Below are positions 36,097-45,711 of a stretch of 64,000 bases of DNA, in pieces. Position 1 is the first letter of the stretch; each line of letters starts with the position of its first letter. The translations under genes and the position numbers were made by a program. Location of the stretch: the NCBI RefSeq assembly GCF_900102965.1, contig NZ_FNGM01000024.1, positions 1 to 64,000 on the forward strand, written 5' to 3'. The notes beneath the pieces were generated by a model. That model worked only from the letters and a program-made list of their open reading frames with translations. It searched no databases and was not told the origin of the DNA. This DNA is from Paenibacillus jilunlii. Lineage in GTDB: Bacteria; Bacillota; Bacilli; Paenibacillales; Paenibacillaceae.

Positions 36097-39000
36097 TATT
36101 CAGCTCCCCTTTTCTGCGGTTTCCCATCAGGCTTCTTCTCAATTCTCCGCGTTGCTTGCTTTGGTTCAGGTATTCATTGTGGCTCTGCTTGTCTTTTAAG
36201 AACGAGGCTAACGAGCTTATAGTAGGATATTTAAAAAGATCAGCCATCTCAATGGTTATCTTAAGCTCCTTCTCCAGATTGTTCTGGACCTGCATGAGCA
36301 GCAAGGAATGGCCGCCGATGTCAAAAAAGCCGTCATCTATCCCTATGTGCTGGATGCCCAGTACTTCTCCCCACAGTCTCGCCAGCATGTTCTCCACCTC
36401 ATTGCGGGGAGGCACATATTCATGCCTGAGGTCCTTGGACGGAATGACATCGGGCGCCGGCAAGGCATTGCGGTCCACTTTATTCGGACCAATCATGGGG
36501 AAGGACTTCAGCTCTGTCCAATAACGCGGAATCAGATACACAGGCAATTGTTCCCGCAGCATCCGGATAATTTCCTTCTTTGCAGCCGGTTCCTTCAGAA
36601 CATAATAAGCGGCAATTGCCTGCTCCCCTTCTTGATCCATGATCGCTGTGACAATACTCTGCTGGATAAAAGGAATGTGATCGAGCGTGCTTTCGATTTC
36701 GTTCAGATCCACTCTGTAGCCCCTAATCTTCAGTTGAGCATCATTTCTCCCCTGATATTCCAGGCAGCCATTTGGCAGCAGCCGGCCATAATCTCCGCTT
36801 CGATACAGTCTTTTTGCTCCGCTGTCTGGACCGCAGGCAAACACCTTCTCCGTAGCTTCGGTCTGATTCCAATACCCCGGGGAAAGATATTCGCTGTGAT
36901 AGACGAGCTGCCCGACTTCAAAAATTCCAGCCTCCCGGCCATTCTCATCGACAATTTGTACGTCAATGCCATCGACTGCATACCCGGCCGGAAGCTTGGC
37001 ATGATTCACTTCACTTTCCTGATCCAGCATGTAAAAGGAAATCACCATCAATTCCGAACATCCCAGAAAGTTAACAAACAAGCAGTGTTCGGCGCAGTTT
37101 TTCTTGTACAGCTCAAAATCCGCTCTGGTAACCACTTCTCCGCCCAATAAAATCATGCGAAGCGAAGGCAGCTGGACATCTCCGGGCAGATTCTTCATTA
37201 AAAACCGGAAGACAGATGGAACGGAGTGATAGATGGTAATTCCTTCGTAGTTCAACCAGCTGCTTAATCTCTGTATACTCGCGTCCAGTTTAAGATCACA
37301 TAAATGCAGCGTTGCCCCGTTCAGCAGGCTTGCCAATATATCCAGAATGCCGATGGCATGGCTGTAGGTTGTTAACAGGGCCATCCGGTCTTGATGATTG
37401 ACAGCCAAGGAACGCGTAAACTGGGCAATGTAATAGGTGATGTTTCTGTACGATTGGACTACCCCCTTCGGTGTTCCCGAGGAGCCTGACGTATACAGGA
37501 TAAAGGCGGTTTGATCACCGTCCGGGTAAATGGAGGGATTCTCCGTAGAGATACCTCTCAATCCCTCCGCTGTATTGACAATCGTTACTTTGGTATTGAT
37601 TTTTTCCGCCAGTTCACGGGCAGCGGACTCATTCTCAGAATCAGTGAGAATGAGAGTTGCCTGCGCATCATTGATCATATGGGTCAGACGTTGCACCGGA
37701 GCGCTGCGGTCGAGCGGCACAAAAGGAATCCCCGCTTTTATAGCCCCTGCCAGCGCCGCAACCATTTCAATCGTATTCCCGAACAACAAGGCTACCGGCT
37801 GCTTTACACTCTCCTGTCCTTTCAGTTCCCATATGCGGCGGGCGATCCGGTTGGCTTGTTCATTAAGCTGCCGGTAATTCAATGATTCTTCACGGTATTT
37901 GACAGCAGGATGGGCGGGATATGCTGCGGCCTGCTTTTCGAACCGTTGTACCAGATGGTCTACCGGATCGTTGTAATGGAAGGCTTGGAACCGGACGGGT
38001 GGTGAAACACTGTCTACTGCTCGCGGGATGTCTTTCTGCCGGAATACCGGCAACTCCCCTATTGTCATACCGGCCTGCTCTGGAATGGCTTCAATCATTC
38101 TGCGGTATTCCTCAAAGATGTATTGGACTGTTTCCTGCTTGAACAAATCCGTCCGATAGAAGCACTCCAAATAAATTCCGGAAGGAACTTCATATAAATG
38201 AATATTCAGATCGGCTTTCGTCGTTTTGGATATCATTGGATACGGCGACAGCTTAAGATCATGCAGATAGCTTACTTCCGTCTCCGTCTGATTTTTCATG
38301 CTCTGATAATTGAAAATCGTGTCATAGAGAAGGGTCCGGCCCGGGTCCCGTTTATAATCCAGCTGGTCCACAATCATTTCAATCTGAAAATCCTGATTTT
38401 CCAAGGCTTCCAGCAAGCTTGCCTTAACTTCCTGTAAAAAGACGAGGAACGGCTTATCCCTCTCCGGCTGATTCCGCAGCACCAGCGAATTGACAAACAT
38501 GCCTACCATTTCTTGTACATCTTCGTGATTGCGCCCGGCCTGTGGAATGCCTATCAGAATATCGGACTCTCCACTGAGCCGTGCAAGCAATGCATAGTAC
38601 GCAGCCAGCATAGTCATAAACCAGGTCACCTGCTGCTCCTGGGAAAACTTTTTGATGCGCTCACTGGACGGGCGGCCAAGCTCCAGCGTGATCCTGCCGC
38701 CTTGAAAGCTCAGTGCAGCCGGACGAGGATAGTCTGACGGCAGAGTCAAGACAGGCAGCGGCCCCGCCAGTTTCTCCAGCCAGTAGGCCTCTTTCCTCCG
38801 ATAGGCTTCGGAAGTAATGAATCCTTGCTGCCACTCGGCATAATCCTTATATTGAATGGCTAATGGCGGCAGGCTCTTCCCCATGTACAGATCAGCAAAA
38901 TCTTTGACCAGCAGATTGACCGACGTGCCGTCTGAAATGATATGGTGCATATCGACGGCCAGGATACTTTGCTGCTCTCCCGTTTGGAGTAAACCGACGC

Positions 39001-42000
39001 GGATGAGCGGTGCCCGGGCAAGGTCAAACGGCTGAATAAACCTTTCCACAGCGTCTTCAATCCCATGCTCATTCACCACCGTCACGATCAGCTTAAAGTC
39101 AACATGAGGGTGGATGATTTGAACGATCTCGCCATCTTCAACCCGGAACGACGTCCGCAAACTTTCATGGCGGTTGATAATTTGGGCAAAAATCTTCTCA
39201 ATTTGCCCGGCATTGATGTTCCCTTCCAGCAAGACGGAAGTGGATTCATTGTATCCCACCGTATCCGGCATAAGTCCCTGCAGGAAAAAAATCCTTTTTT
39301 GCGCCAATGAGGCCGGGTAGTGGCTTTTGAGGTTCACTGGAGCAATCTGCCGTTCATGGGCGCGGCTGGCATTCAGGATGAATTGGGCGACACTTTTAAT
39401 CGTTTTATTCTGAAAAAAGTCTGTCAGGGTCAGACTGCAGTCAAATTGCTTTCTAATGCTGGAGATCACATGAATGGCTTTGAGCGAATCTCCGCTCAAT
39501 TCAAAAAAATCATCCTCGATGCCAATCGGCTGAAATCCAAGATGATTTTCATAGATCGCACATAATTTTTTCTCGGTATCCGTTCCGGCAGGAACATAAG
39601 CCACCGGCAGCTCAGGCCGTTTCCCCTGGGACTTTCGGGTCACCGGCTCTTGTCCGTTCTTGCCCGGCTGACCGGTACTCTTATCTCCGCGCAGCCGTGG
39701 TTCCAGCGGTGTCGCGGAAACGATGATCGTGGCAGCTTCCGCCGCAAGTGCCCGGCCGAAGATTTCCCGCCCTTCCTCCGGCAGGATTCCCGTTGTGGCG
39801 CCTGCATTCCCGGCCGGGTACGGGGCCAGCAAATGGTCTATATCGATGGCAGCATGCTGCGTCTTCCCGTGATTGGTGCTGATCCGGTTGGTCAGCGCAT
39901 CGGATACGGCTACCATGGTGTAATTCCTGATATCTATTATGACGTTGCCTTGTTCATCCATGATCTGAATATCAAAGCTGGCCAACTCTTCCTGATTCAA
40001 GGAGCTGTCAAGGTACTTGCTGTAGCTGTATACCCTGTCCGTCAACTTCCCATAGACGGCGATAGATTCATAGGATAACGGAATGTATAGATTGGTTTGG
40101 TTAATGAAGCCAAGCAAAAAGCTTGTTGCAGAATCCAGCAGTCCAGGATGCAGATGATAGTCTTCCAGGTCACCCTGATATTCCTCCGGAAGCTCAATGA
40201 TGGCCAGGCCTTCCTTGTCTCCAGCCATGACCTGGCGGATATTGCGCCATCTTTTTCCAAAGATCAGATGGCCCGCATGCTTGTGATTATCAGCTTCGGT
40301 ATATATGACGTTCTGCTGAATGCAGCGGTCCTTCAACCGTTCAATATCTACGATGCTGCCCTGCGGCTCTGCAGAACCAATCCTGCCCGTAACATGCGGC
40401 ACCCATGAAGCCTCTTCCGGAAGACGGCCATACACTGTAAACTTATTGTTTTGGGTGAGGATGAGCACGATTTGTTTCTCTTCTTCCGCATGAACCAGGA
40501 TGGGCGTGTGGAACTGTACATTGCGGAGAAGGAAAGGTTTCTTCCGCCTGGTGCCTTCAACAGCCTCCCGAACCATTTCCAGTACAGCAGTACCTGATAA
40601 TACGCCGTATTCCTCCGTGCGGTGATCCTGCAGCACCCAATGCTTACGCAGGCTCAGCTTCGAGTGAAAGATATCCTGCTCTCTCAAATGAAGACAGGAG
40701 TCGAACAACGGATGGGCAAGCTCTTTTCGGGGAGCCGGAGCCATCCCTGTATTTACCGCCATTCCGACATTCTTCCACACATCCCATTTGATGCTGGTTA
40801 TCCGGTGCTTTCCAAGGCGGTTCCAATATTCTGCGTATGCGTCAACAAAAGCATTGGCCGCGTTATAATCAGACTGCCCGATAATGGGAAACAGTGTACT
40901 GACCGAAGAGCATACCACAAAGAAATCCAATGAATTTTCCTGAAGAATTTGATTCAAATAAACGCATCCCAGCGCTTTGGTCAAGATGACCGGGTCTGCT
41001 GTCTCCTTGCTCTGCTGCTGGATAAACCCGCCGCCAGGAAGCCCTGCCGCATGGATGACGCCTTGGATTCGCCCAATTTCCTGCTGGACTTGCTGAATGG
41101 TATGGGCAAGGCGGTTGAAGTCAGAAACATCTGATTGATAAACGTAAACCTGTGTACCCCTTTGTTCCATGGCCTTAATTCTTCTGATTTTTTCTGAAAC
41201 AAGATCATGTTTGGCATGTTCACGAAGCCAGCTTGCCCACTGGCCTTTCGCCGGAAACGCTGAACGGACCATGAGGACGAGGCTGGCATTGCAGTGGCGG
41301 GATAGATACTCGGCCAGCTCCATTCCGATGCCGCCGCTTCCTCCTGTGATTAAATAAACTCCCTCATTGGAAAGCACAGGCAGAGTGTCCGGGCCCGGGG
41401 CAAGGGGTTCGTACATGGGCAGCCATTTGGAGTTTCCGCGTATAGCGACAATCCCGTCCCGGCTGCTCTCCGCTTCCCGAAAAAGGATATCCGCGACTGT
41501 GGACAAGCGGAGCTGCTCCTGATCCGCAATCTCAATGAGCTGGCACTGCAGGCCCGGAAACTCCAGGGGAATTCCGCGAACCAATCCCAAAAGGGTCGCA
41601 TTCCACGGGTTTATTTCTTCATTGCCCAGCACATCAAAGAGATGATTCGTGACCACGCCCAGTTGAACCATTCCGTTCGCATTGCACTCATCTATAGCTT
41701 GAACTAGAGGCAATAATCCATAATAAGTTTCTTGCAGCATCAGATCTTCCTGCCAGTGATCCCTTGACTCCATGCCATGATTCCTTAGCGCAAAATAGAG
41801 GATATTCTGGGGGAACGCCTTTGTTTGCTTCTGATACGCTTGAAGCATTTGGCAGTAGCCGCTTTTACTGTTATTCTCCAGTTGGATTGCGGTGCCGCCA
41901 ACCGTAACAGGTTTACAAGCTTTTGCCACAAAAACCGGATGGTCAAAGTAACGGTTGCATATTTCGATTGTGCCCTCTTCCAATGCGACATCGTGAACAA

Positions 42001-44497
42001 TAATCGCTGAGGGCTTGCTCCCCTGCCGGCTTCTCACGCTGGAAAGCGCCGCTTTCTTCCAGGTAGGCGTATAGCAGCAATCCGCTGCAGAGTTCTGTTG
42101 TCCCGTCTGTCCTTTGACCTGCTGCAGCAAGGATTCTCCCAGCTGTACCGGGTCTTCGTTAAGGAAATAGCGGTTTCGCTCAAACGGATAGGCGGGCAGC
42201 GGAATCCGGCCCTTATTCCCGGCCTTCTCAAGGGCTTCCCAGCGAATGCCCAGCCCTGCGCTCCATAGTCTCCCTATCCATTGGAGAAAGCACCCGTCTC
42301 CACTAATACCGCCCGCACCTGAAATGAATGAAATCAGCTTAGAGCGGGGTTCATCCATTGTTGTCATTAGTTCGTGTACTTCCGTTCCTATAGAGGCAAC
42401 AAGGGTCTTGGGTGTGTTCACAAGGTTCACAATCCCTGGCGTTAATGAAAAAGAAGGTTGCCAGGCGTTACTCCAAAAATCCGGTTCTTTCAACTCCTCC
42501 CGCAACAGCTTGTCGCCGCTTGCAGGCGAAAACATCGGGACACGGGGGTTATGGATCGGATGATCTGTGATAGCCGTACTCTCTCCGTCCATGAATGCAG
42601 TGAATGAGTGTTGAAGTGCCACAGCTTCTGTCACAGCGGCAGCTGCCAGGCTGCCCCGTTTGATGCCAAGCAGCCCCAAAGGTTTATGGTTACATTGCAG
42701 CATGATGCTTGTCACGGCATAGCTGAATAGAAAATGAATAGCTTCACGCTGCAGCTGATTTTTTTCACCCCGGAGGAAAAGTGTGCGGAAGTCTATCCCG
42801 CTGTGAGCTCCCAGTTTGCCCATAGCCGTGTCTGCCGCCTGGCGGAATACGAAATGGCTCTCATATAAGGAGATTGCCTGTTGAACAGCTTGGGCGCCAC
42901 CATCGATATCCGGCAAGACGTAAAGAACAGCAGATTCGCTTTTGTCCACTGACTGGATGGCAAATGCCTTTTCCTCAAGCTTGCTTGCCAGTTCCTGATG
43001 ACTCCCCGCTACAATGTAAGCACGGTTTGACAGAGCCCTTCTCCCGGCTTGCAGCGTATAGGCAGCATCGGACAGGCTCAGATTAGGACAGCTTTTCAAG
43101 TGCTGCTTGAAGCGGCTGATTTGCTCCTGCACGGCGGTTGGGGTCTTGGCAGAGAATACAAACAACCGGGAAGTCTTCCCCTCAGTTGTTTGTTCTAATG
43201 ACGGAGGTTCTTCAAGAATGACATGGGCATTGGTCCCGCCGATGCCAAAAGAGCTTACGGCGGCCCGGAGCTCCGTGCCTGCGGTTGTCCAATCGGCCAA
43301 CGCATTGTTCACATAGAAGGGGGTATCCTCAAACTCAATTTTGGGATTCGGGTTGTTAAAGTTAATCGTGGGAGGAATCTGCCTGTGCTCAATCGATAGA
43401 ATCGTTTTGATCAAGCCTGCAATCCCTGCTGCTTCATTCAGATGGCCGATATTCGACTTTACAGAGCCGATTGCGCAATACGCTTTGTGATTCGTGCTAT
43501 ATGCCCGTTTCAGCGCTTCAATCTCGATGGAATCCCCAATCTTCGTGGCCGTGCCGTGGGCTTCCACCATAGTAATGGATTCGGCCTCCACTTCAGCCAT
43601 TTGGAGGGCCGCTTCAATCACTTCTTTTTGGCCGTTGATGCTCGGCGCGGAGAACCCCGCTTTCCGGTTGCCGTCATTATTGATGGCCGACCCTTTAATC
43701 ACGGCATAGATATGATCGCGGTCCTGAATGGCATCCTGTAAGGTCTTCAGGACGACAACCCCTGCACCATCGCTGATAAGCGTTCCCTGTGAAGCGGCAT
43801 CAAACGTGCGGCAATGGCCATCCGCTGAATAGATCAGATCATCGACGTAGTAATACCCCTTCTTGGAAGGGAGCGACAGGTGCACACCGCCCGCCAATGC
43901 GATGTTGCATTCACCGTTCAGCAAGGCCTGGCTCGCCAGATGGACAGCAACCAGCGAAGTGGAGCACGCCGACAGAACGGTTACGCTTGGCCCCCTCAGT
44001 CTTAATTTATAGGAGACCGACGTACATAAATATTCACGGAAGCTCATGTTAAACGTAGGGTGCTCACCAGCCAGAAGCTGCCGAAGCTGCCAGTTGGCAT
44101 TTTCGGTGCTGCCCGCGTACAGCCCGATTTGTCCCTTGTATGTATCGGGATTATACCCGGCATTGTCTAATGCATTCATTACACATTCATGAAAGATTCT
44201 GACTTGAGGGTCCAGCACCGTCGCTTCAAGCGGCGTATAATCAAAAAAGGACGCATCAAAATATTCAATATCCTCCAGAATTCCTCTTGCCTTCACATAA
44301 TTCGGATCATTGCATAGAGCTGGATCGATGCCGGATTGAATCATTTCCTCATCGGAAAAAAACTGAATTCCTTCGACTCCGTACTTGAGGTTATTCCAGA
44401 ATTGTTCAGCGTCAGCGGCCTGCGGAAATTTACAATCCAGGCCGATGACGGCAATTTCCAATCCGGTATACATTTGCCCACTGTTTTGATGACTCAT
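36089..44497 (-). CDS. Hybrid PKS-NRPS, KS-AT remnant-KR-DH-ACP-C-A-PCP
   Basis: A 2802-residue protein. KS (about 13-430, SACSTSL, HGTAT, NIGHL); AT remnant (about 520-740) with LGIKRGSLA where GHSLGEY should be; KR (about 1040-1270, TGGSGGIGME, SS/Y/N intact); DH (about 1275-1560, DHRTEEYGVLSG and HPGLLD) placed after the KR instead of before it; a short stretch (about 1570-1600, EEGREIFGRALA) that resembles the tail of a KR; ACP (SGDSL near 1662); C (about 1725-2160, HHIISDG); A (about 2185-2690, TSGSSGTPKG, RGYRVDL, PNKVDR); PCP (GGHSL near 2719). The A domain reads YSHAIGILDIL where SFDxS is usual, so it lacks the Asp that binds an alpha-amino group, and NFLGCSE replaces NxYGPTE. It starts after the 44498-44671 gap behind GGGGG. 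Confidence 0.94.
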   Translation of the reverse strand: MSHQNSGQMYTGLEIAVIGLDCKFPQAADAEQFWNNLKYGVEGIQFFSDEEMIQSGIDPALCNDPNYVKARGILEDIEYFDASFFDYTPLEATVLDPQVRIFHECVMNALDNAGYNPDTYKGQIGLYAGSTENANWQLRQLLAGEHPTFNMSFREYLCTSVSYKLRLRGPSVTVLSACSTSLVAVHLASQALLNGECNIALAGGVHLSLPSKKGYYYVDDLIYSADGHCRTFDAASQGTLISDGAGVVVLKTLQDAIQDRDHIYAVIKGSAINNDGNRKAGFSAPSINGQKEVIEAALQMAEVEAESITMVEAHGTATKIGDSIEIEALKRAYSTNHKAYCAIGSVKSNIGHLNEAAGIAGLIKTILSIEHRQIPPTINFNNPNPKIEFEDTPFYVNNALADWTTAGTELRAAVSSFGIGGTNAHVILEEPPSLEQTTEGKTSRLFVFSAKTPTAVQEQISRFKQHLKSCPNLSLSDAAYTLQAGRRALSNRAYIVAGSHQELASKLEEKAFAIQSVDKSESAVLYVLPDIDGGAQAVQQAISLYESHFVFRQAADTAMGKLGAHSGIDFRTLFLRGEKNQLQREAIHFLFSYAVTSIMLQCNHKPLGLLGIKRGSLAAAAVTEAVALQHSFTAFMDGESTAITDHPIHNPRVPMFSPASGDKLLREELKEPDFWSNAWQPSFSLTPGIVNLVNTPKTLVASIGTEVHELMTTMDEPRSKLISFISGAGGISGDGCFLQWIGRLWSAGLGIRWEALEKAGNKGRIPLPAYPFERNRYFLNEDPVQLGESLLQQVKGQTGQQNSAADCCYTPTWKKAALSSVRSRQGSKPSAIIVHDVALEEGTIEICNRYFDHPVFVAKACKPVTVGGTAIQLENNSKSGYCQMLQAYQKQTKAFPQNILYFALRNHGMESRDHWQEDLMLQETYYGLLPLVQAIDECNANGMVQLGVVTNHLFDVLGNEEINPWNATLLGLVRGIPLEFPGLQCQLIEIADQEQLRLSTVADILFREAESSRDGIVAIRGNSKWLPMYEPLAPGPDTLPVLSNEGVYLITGGSGGIGMELAEYLSRHCNASLVLMVRSAFPAKGQWASWLREHAKHDLVSEKIRRIKAMEQRGTQVYVYQSDVSDFNRLAHTIQQVQQEIGRIQGVIHAAGLPGGGFIQQQSKETADPVILTKALGCVYLNQILQENSLDFFVVCSSVSTLFPIIGQSDYNAANAFVDAYAEYWNRLGKHRITSIKWDVWKNVGMAVNTGMAPAPRKELAHPLFDSCLHLREQDIFHSKLSLRKHWVLQDHRTEEYGVLSGTAVLEMVREAVEGTRRKKPFLLRNVQFHTPILVHAEEEKQIVLILTQNNKFTVYGRLPEEASWVPHVTGRIGSAEPQGSIVDIERLKDRCIQQNVIYTEADNHKHAGHLIFGKRWRNIRQVMAGDKEGLAIIELPEEYQGDLEDYHLHPGLLDSATSFLLGFINQTNLYIPLSYESIAVYGKLTDRVYSYSKYLDSSLNQEELASFDIQIMDEQGNVIIDIRNYTMVAVSDALTNRISTNHGKTQHAAIDIDHLLAPYPAGNAGATTGILPEEGREIFGRALAAEAATIIVSATPLEPRLRGDKSTGQPGKNGQEPVTRKSQGKRPELPVAYVPAGTDTEKKLCAIYENHLGFQPIGIEDDFFELSGDSLKAIHVISSIRKQFDCSLTLTDFFQNKTIKSVAQFILNASRAHERQIAPVNLKSHYPASLAQKRIFFLQGLMPDTVGYNESTSVLLEGNINAGQIEKIFAQIINRHESLRTSFRVEDGEIVQIIHPHVDFKLIVTVVNEHGIEDAVERFIQPFDLARAPLIRVGLLQTGEQQSILAVDMHHIISDGTSVNLLVKDFADLYMGKSLPPLAIQYKDYAEWQQGFITSEAYRRKEAYWLEKLAGPLPVLTLPSDYPRPAALSFQGGRITLELGRPSSERIKKFSQEQQVTWFMTMLAAYYALLARLSGESDILIGIPQAGRNHEDVQEMVGMFVNSLVLRNQPERDKPFLVFLQEVKASLLEALENQDFQIEMIVDQLDYKRDPGRTLLYDTIFNYQSMKNQTETEVSYLHDLKLSPYPMISKTTKADLNIHLYEVPSGIYLECFYRTDLFKQETVQYIFEEYRRMIEAIPEQAGMTIGELPVFRQKDIPRAVDSVSPPVRFQAFHYNDPVDHLVQRFEKQAAAYPAHPAVKYREESLNYRQLNEQANRIARRIWELKGQESVKQPVALLFGNTIEMVAALAGAIKAGIPFVPLDRSAPVQRLTHMINDAQATLILTDSENESAARELAEKINTKVTIVNTAEGLRGISTENPSIYPDGDQTAFILYTSGSSGTPKGVVQSYRNITYYIAQFTRSLAVNHQDRMALLTTYSHAIGILDILASLLNGATLHLCDLKLDASIQRLSSWLNYEGITIYHSVPSVFRFLMKNLPGDVQLPSLRMILLGGEVVTRADFELYKKNCAEHCLFVNFLGCSELMVISFYMLDQESEVNHAKLPAGYAVDGIDVQIVDENGREAGIFEVGQLVYHSEYLSPGYWNQTEATEKVFACGPDSGAKRLYRSGDYGRLLPNGCLEYQGRNDAQLKIRGYRVDLNEIESTLDHIPFIQQSIVTAIMDQEGEQAIAAYYVLKEPAAKKEIIRMLREQLPVYLIPRYWTELKSFPMIGPNKVDRNALPAPDVIPSKDLRHEYVPPRNEVENMLARLWGEVLGIQHIGIDDGFFDIGGHSLLLMQVQNNLEKELKITIEMADLFKYPTISSLASFLKDKQSHNEYLNQSKQRGELRRSLMGNRRKGELNNE

Positions 44498-44586
44498 AGT
44501 AACCCCCAGTTCCTTTCCGATTCTTCACTGAAACAGATGTCTGTGCAGAAGAATAACTCTGCGGAAGAGGTGCCCCAAGGCTCAGA

Positions 44587-44603
44587 GCTAACCTATTGTT
44601 AGC
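44587..44603. repeat. Small hairpin GCTAAC-ctatt-GTTAGC
   Basis: A perfect 6-base-pair inverted repeat with a 5-base loop in the 174-base gap before the 36089-44497 synthase, next to the larger hairpin at 44617-44664. It could be an operator or part of an RNA leader. I see no clear promoter in this gap. Confidence 0.4.
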
Positions 44604-44616
44604 ACTGTCAGCAGCA

Positions 44617-44664
44617 CAGCATAAATAACCCTTCACCATATACTGGTGAGGGTTATTTATGCTG
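44617..44664 (-). terminator. Long inverted repeat after the thioesterase gene
   Basis: A near-perfect stem of about 19 base pairs (arms 44617-44637 and 44645-44664, one bulged T, 7-base loop) begins 7 bases after the thioesterase stop. The arms are AT-rich outside and contain CCCT(T)CACC inside. No run of T follows on either strand, so a standard intrinsic terminator is not proven. It could be a terminator, a pause or mRNA-processing site, or a remnant of a small mobile element. Confidence 0.55.
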
Positions 44665-44671
44665 GCACATT

Positions 44672-45394
44672 CTATGCAATTAGTGTTCTGTTAATGAGGT
44701 CGATGACCTTCTTCTCATCCTCGTTGATGAAGAAGTGCCCTCCCTGAAACGTAACGATCGAGCAGGATTGGGTCGTGTACTCTTTCCACTGCCGGATCTC
44801 ACCCATGCTTGTGATCTCATCCTCATCGCCGACAAGAACAGTAATATCTATGTCCCATTTTTCTTGGGGGGCTTCAGTGAAATAGCTCTCTACATTCTTG
44901 TAGTCAGACCTTAGGACTGGTGTGAAAATCCCCATCAGTTCTTTGTTCTCCGAAACTTGCTTCGGAGTTCCGCCAAGTCTGATGACTTCCTGCCAGAATT
45001 CATCATCCGGCAAATGATGAATCTTCTTCTTATCATGAATATGGGGCGGGTACATACCGGACAGAAAAAGATGCCGCGGTTTTTCCCAGCCGTTGGCCTG
45101 GATTTGTTTCATCAGTTCACATATATACAACGTCCCCATGCTGTGTCCAAATAACGAATAGCCCTTGTCGCCTATTTGATCCATAATAGCAGTAGAGATA
45201 TCTTTCACCCCGTCACACAGCGAAGGATAGAATGGTTCTACAAACCTTCTTCCCCTCCCGGCCAGCTCTACGGGTATCAACTCAATTCTTGAGTCCAGCT
45301 CTCGTTTCCACTTTGTAAATACAGTAGCAGACCCGCCTGCGTACGGCAAACAAAACAACTTCATTCCATTTAAAGAACCGTTGCTGGTACCCAC
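44672..45394 (-). CDS. Type II thioesterase
   Basis: A 240-residue alpha/beta hydrolase that should act in trans to remove wrong or stalled acyl groups from carrier domains. It shows MKLFCLPYAGGSA near the start, the nucleophile motif GHSMG (about residue 84), the acid in VGDEDEI and the catalytic His in GGHFFIN near the end; length and motifs fit the editing family (SrfAD/GrsT type). The frame is open up to 45484, but GTG at 45394 has AGGAG 8 bases upstream and gives the family's usual length, so I prefer it. Upstream is a 317-base gap with a promoter and a terminator-like hairpin, so this gene probably heads its own transcript. It is unlikely to release the final product. Confidence 0.92.
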   Translation of the reverse strand: MGTSNGSLNGMKLFCLPYAGGSATVFTKWKRELDSRIELIPVELAGRGRRFVEPFYPSLCDGVKDISTAIMDQIGDKGYSLFGHSMGTLYICELMKQIQANGWEKPRHLFLSGMYPPHIHDKKKIHHLPDDEFWQEVIRLGGTPKQVSENKELMGIFTPVLRSDYKNVESYFTEAPQEKWDIDITVLVGDEDEITSMGEIRQWKEYTTQSCSIVTFQGGHFFINEDEKKVIDLINRTLIA

Positions 45395-45402
45395 TGCATA
45401 TT

Positions 45403-45408
45403 CTCCTT
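45403..45408 (-). promoter_or_regulatory. Ribosome binding site of the thioesterase gene
   Basis: AAGGAG, 8 bases before the GTG at 45394. The alternative starts at 45484 (GTG) and 45421 (ATG) have no comparable site at a good distance. Confidence 0.7.
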
Positions 45409-45572
45409 TTTGGCGTCCCATCGCATCTTTTAGAACGTCCTCAGAGGCATAGCTTCGCCATTTCGTGTATCTTGCTGCATACACTACTACTCTACCATTT
45501 ATGGCCCCTGCGTCATTCTAAAGTGCCTAAGCTTCAATAGAACAGTCTGGTTATTTTTGTGAGAATAAAGCA

Positions 45573-45613
45573 AAAACCTCCCCTATAACTCTGCAGTTGT
45601 CAGGACAGGTTTT
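45573..45613 (-). terminator. Terminator-like hairpin in the leader, possible attenuator
   Basis: On the minus strand AAAACCT pairs with AGGTTTT and an inner stem pairs CCTGACAACT with AGTTATAGG around a GCAG loop; TTTTTGCTTT follows. The outer arms are complementary A and T runs, so it could end transcription in either direction. It lies about 60 bases downstream of the promoter at 45672-45700 and before the thioesterase, where an attenuator would sit. No competing antiterminator stem was established. Confidence 0.6.
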
Positions 45614-45671
45614 ACCACTATGAGTATCTTTATCTATCCAAAAAATTGTCGACTTGGAACCCTTAACCAAC

Positions 45672-45700
45672 ATATTATCGTACGCCTATACCCTTGTCAA
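45672..45700 (-). promoter_or_regulatory. Sigma-A type promoter reading toward the thioesterase
   Basis: A perfect -35 TTGACA (45695-45700) is followed either by TAATAT at a 17-base spacing (45672-45677) or by GATAAT at 15 bases (45674-45679). It begins 11 bases after the carrier protein stop and points to the thioesterase and the rest of the cluster, the only recognisable promoter in the window. Confidence 0.65.
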
Positions 45701-45711
45701 GAAATTACAGG

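Larger units (their letters stand above)
45395..45711 (-). other. Main non-coding gap of the window (317 bases)
   Basis: This lies between the carrier protein stop and the thioesterase start. It holds a sigma-A type promoter (45672-45700) and a long hairpin followed by T residues (45573-45613), giving a leader of about 270 bases before the thioesterase. I see no tRNA and no riboswitch class I can name. Confidence 0.7.

Noticed and set aside
44672..45394. Terminal product-releasing thioesterase
   Set aside because: It is a separate 240-residue protein with editing-type motifs and is not fused to a synthase; release by it is unlikely.
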